DNA of 64,000 bases, from contig OZ252227.1 in the NCBI GenBank assembly GCA_965249175.1, positions 6,138,001 to 6,202,000 of the forward strand. Reading direction: 5' to 3'. Below are positions 63,879 through 64,000 of this stretch, in pieces. Position numbers and translations under genes: made by a program. Within the stretch, counting starts at the first letter, position 1; each line of letters opens with the position of its first letter. The notes under the pieces were generated by a model. It did no database searches, was not told the origin of the DNA, and saw nothing but the letters and a program-made list of their open reading frames with translations. The stretch is from CAZYFH01 sp965249175. Lineage in GTDB: Bacteria; Acidobacteriota; Vicinamibacteria; Vicinamibacterales; UBA8438.

Positions 63879-64000
63879 ATGTGCATTCAGTCTCGAACCG
63901 TCGCGCTCGTCGGTGTGGCGCTGCTCGTCGGCTGCACCGGAGAGGAGTCTGGAGTCGCCGTGCCATCGCCGCCGCCCACCGAGGCGCAGGACGTCGCCGA
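63879..64000 (+). CDS. Lipoprotein, N-terminal part (runs off the window)
   Basis: The frame from ATG 63879 is open to the window end, 40 codons. MCIQSRTVALVGVALLVGC ends in a lipobox (LVGC), followed by a Pro/Glu-rich linker (VAVPSPPPTEAQDV). A GGAGAAG site precedes the ATG. This is an exported lipid-anchored protein whose mature domain lies beyond the window, so no function can be named. Confidence 0.7.
   Translation, partial: MCIQSRTVALVGVALLVGCTGEESGVAVPSPPPTEAQDVA

Overview
The window is GC-rich and densely coded, and it looks like chromosome from an uncultured Acidobacteriota bacterium close to Vicinamibacteria. This placement is inferred from gene content: a long MoxR/DUF58/BatA/DUF4175/DUF4159 cluster, SUF genes in the order B-C-D-S-U-T, a free-standing TolB-like propeller, an aa3-type oxidase operon and many FtsX-type permeases. 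No rRNA or tRNA gene, CRISPR array or phage was recognised. No stretch over about 300 bases lacks a gene.

Layout. 0-5.3 kb (minus): an operon of a ferredoxin-NADP-type reductase, a membrane-fusion adaptor, an ABC ATPase and two FtsX permeases. 5.3-11 kb (plus): a Cys-rich protein, a two-domain protein disulfide oxidoreductase with an in-frame UGA, an M61 peptidase and a copper P1B ATPase. 11-15.5 kb: an FAD oxidoreductase, a DsbA-like protein, and a complete ISL3 element inserted at the 3' end of a PilZ gene. 15.6-19.8 kb (minus): cytochrome c oxidase operon. 19.9-22.5 kb: a TVP38 protein, a 28-residue membrane protein and a sodium:solute symporter. 22.6-28.6 kb: the SUF Fe-S assembly operon behind an IscR/Rrf2-like operator. 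28.6-34.7 kb: diguanylate cyclase, homoserine kinase, PspC protein, propeller protein, WYL regulator. 34.8-41.9 kb: AddB/AddA-type helicase-nuclease. 42-45.2 kb: a 42-bp tandem repeat, a glutaminyl cyclase and two envelope proteins. 45.4-59.3 kb (plus): a nine-gene envelope cluster with three DUF4159 paralogues, two VWA/GATase-like membrane proteins, a caspase-like pseudo-enzyme, MoxR, DUF58 and DUF4175. 59.3-64 kb: an esterase, a frameshifted PKD/propeller gene, an AhpD-like gene with a second in-frame UGA, a Tat-exported DapA-like protein and the start of a lipoprotein.

The main discovery is two likely selenoprotein genes about 56 kb apart. In each, a UGA takes the place of a redox cysteine (U-x-x-C in the oxidoreductase, C-x-x-U in the AhpD-like protein). 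In each it is followed, at the spacing known for bacterial SECIS elements, by a perfect 6-bp hairpin with GU in its loop. Ordinary stop-based gene calling truncates or misses both. A second recurring theme is a -10-like hexamer only 7-10 nt before the start codon of seven genes, suggesting leaderless mRNAs.
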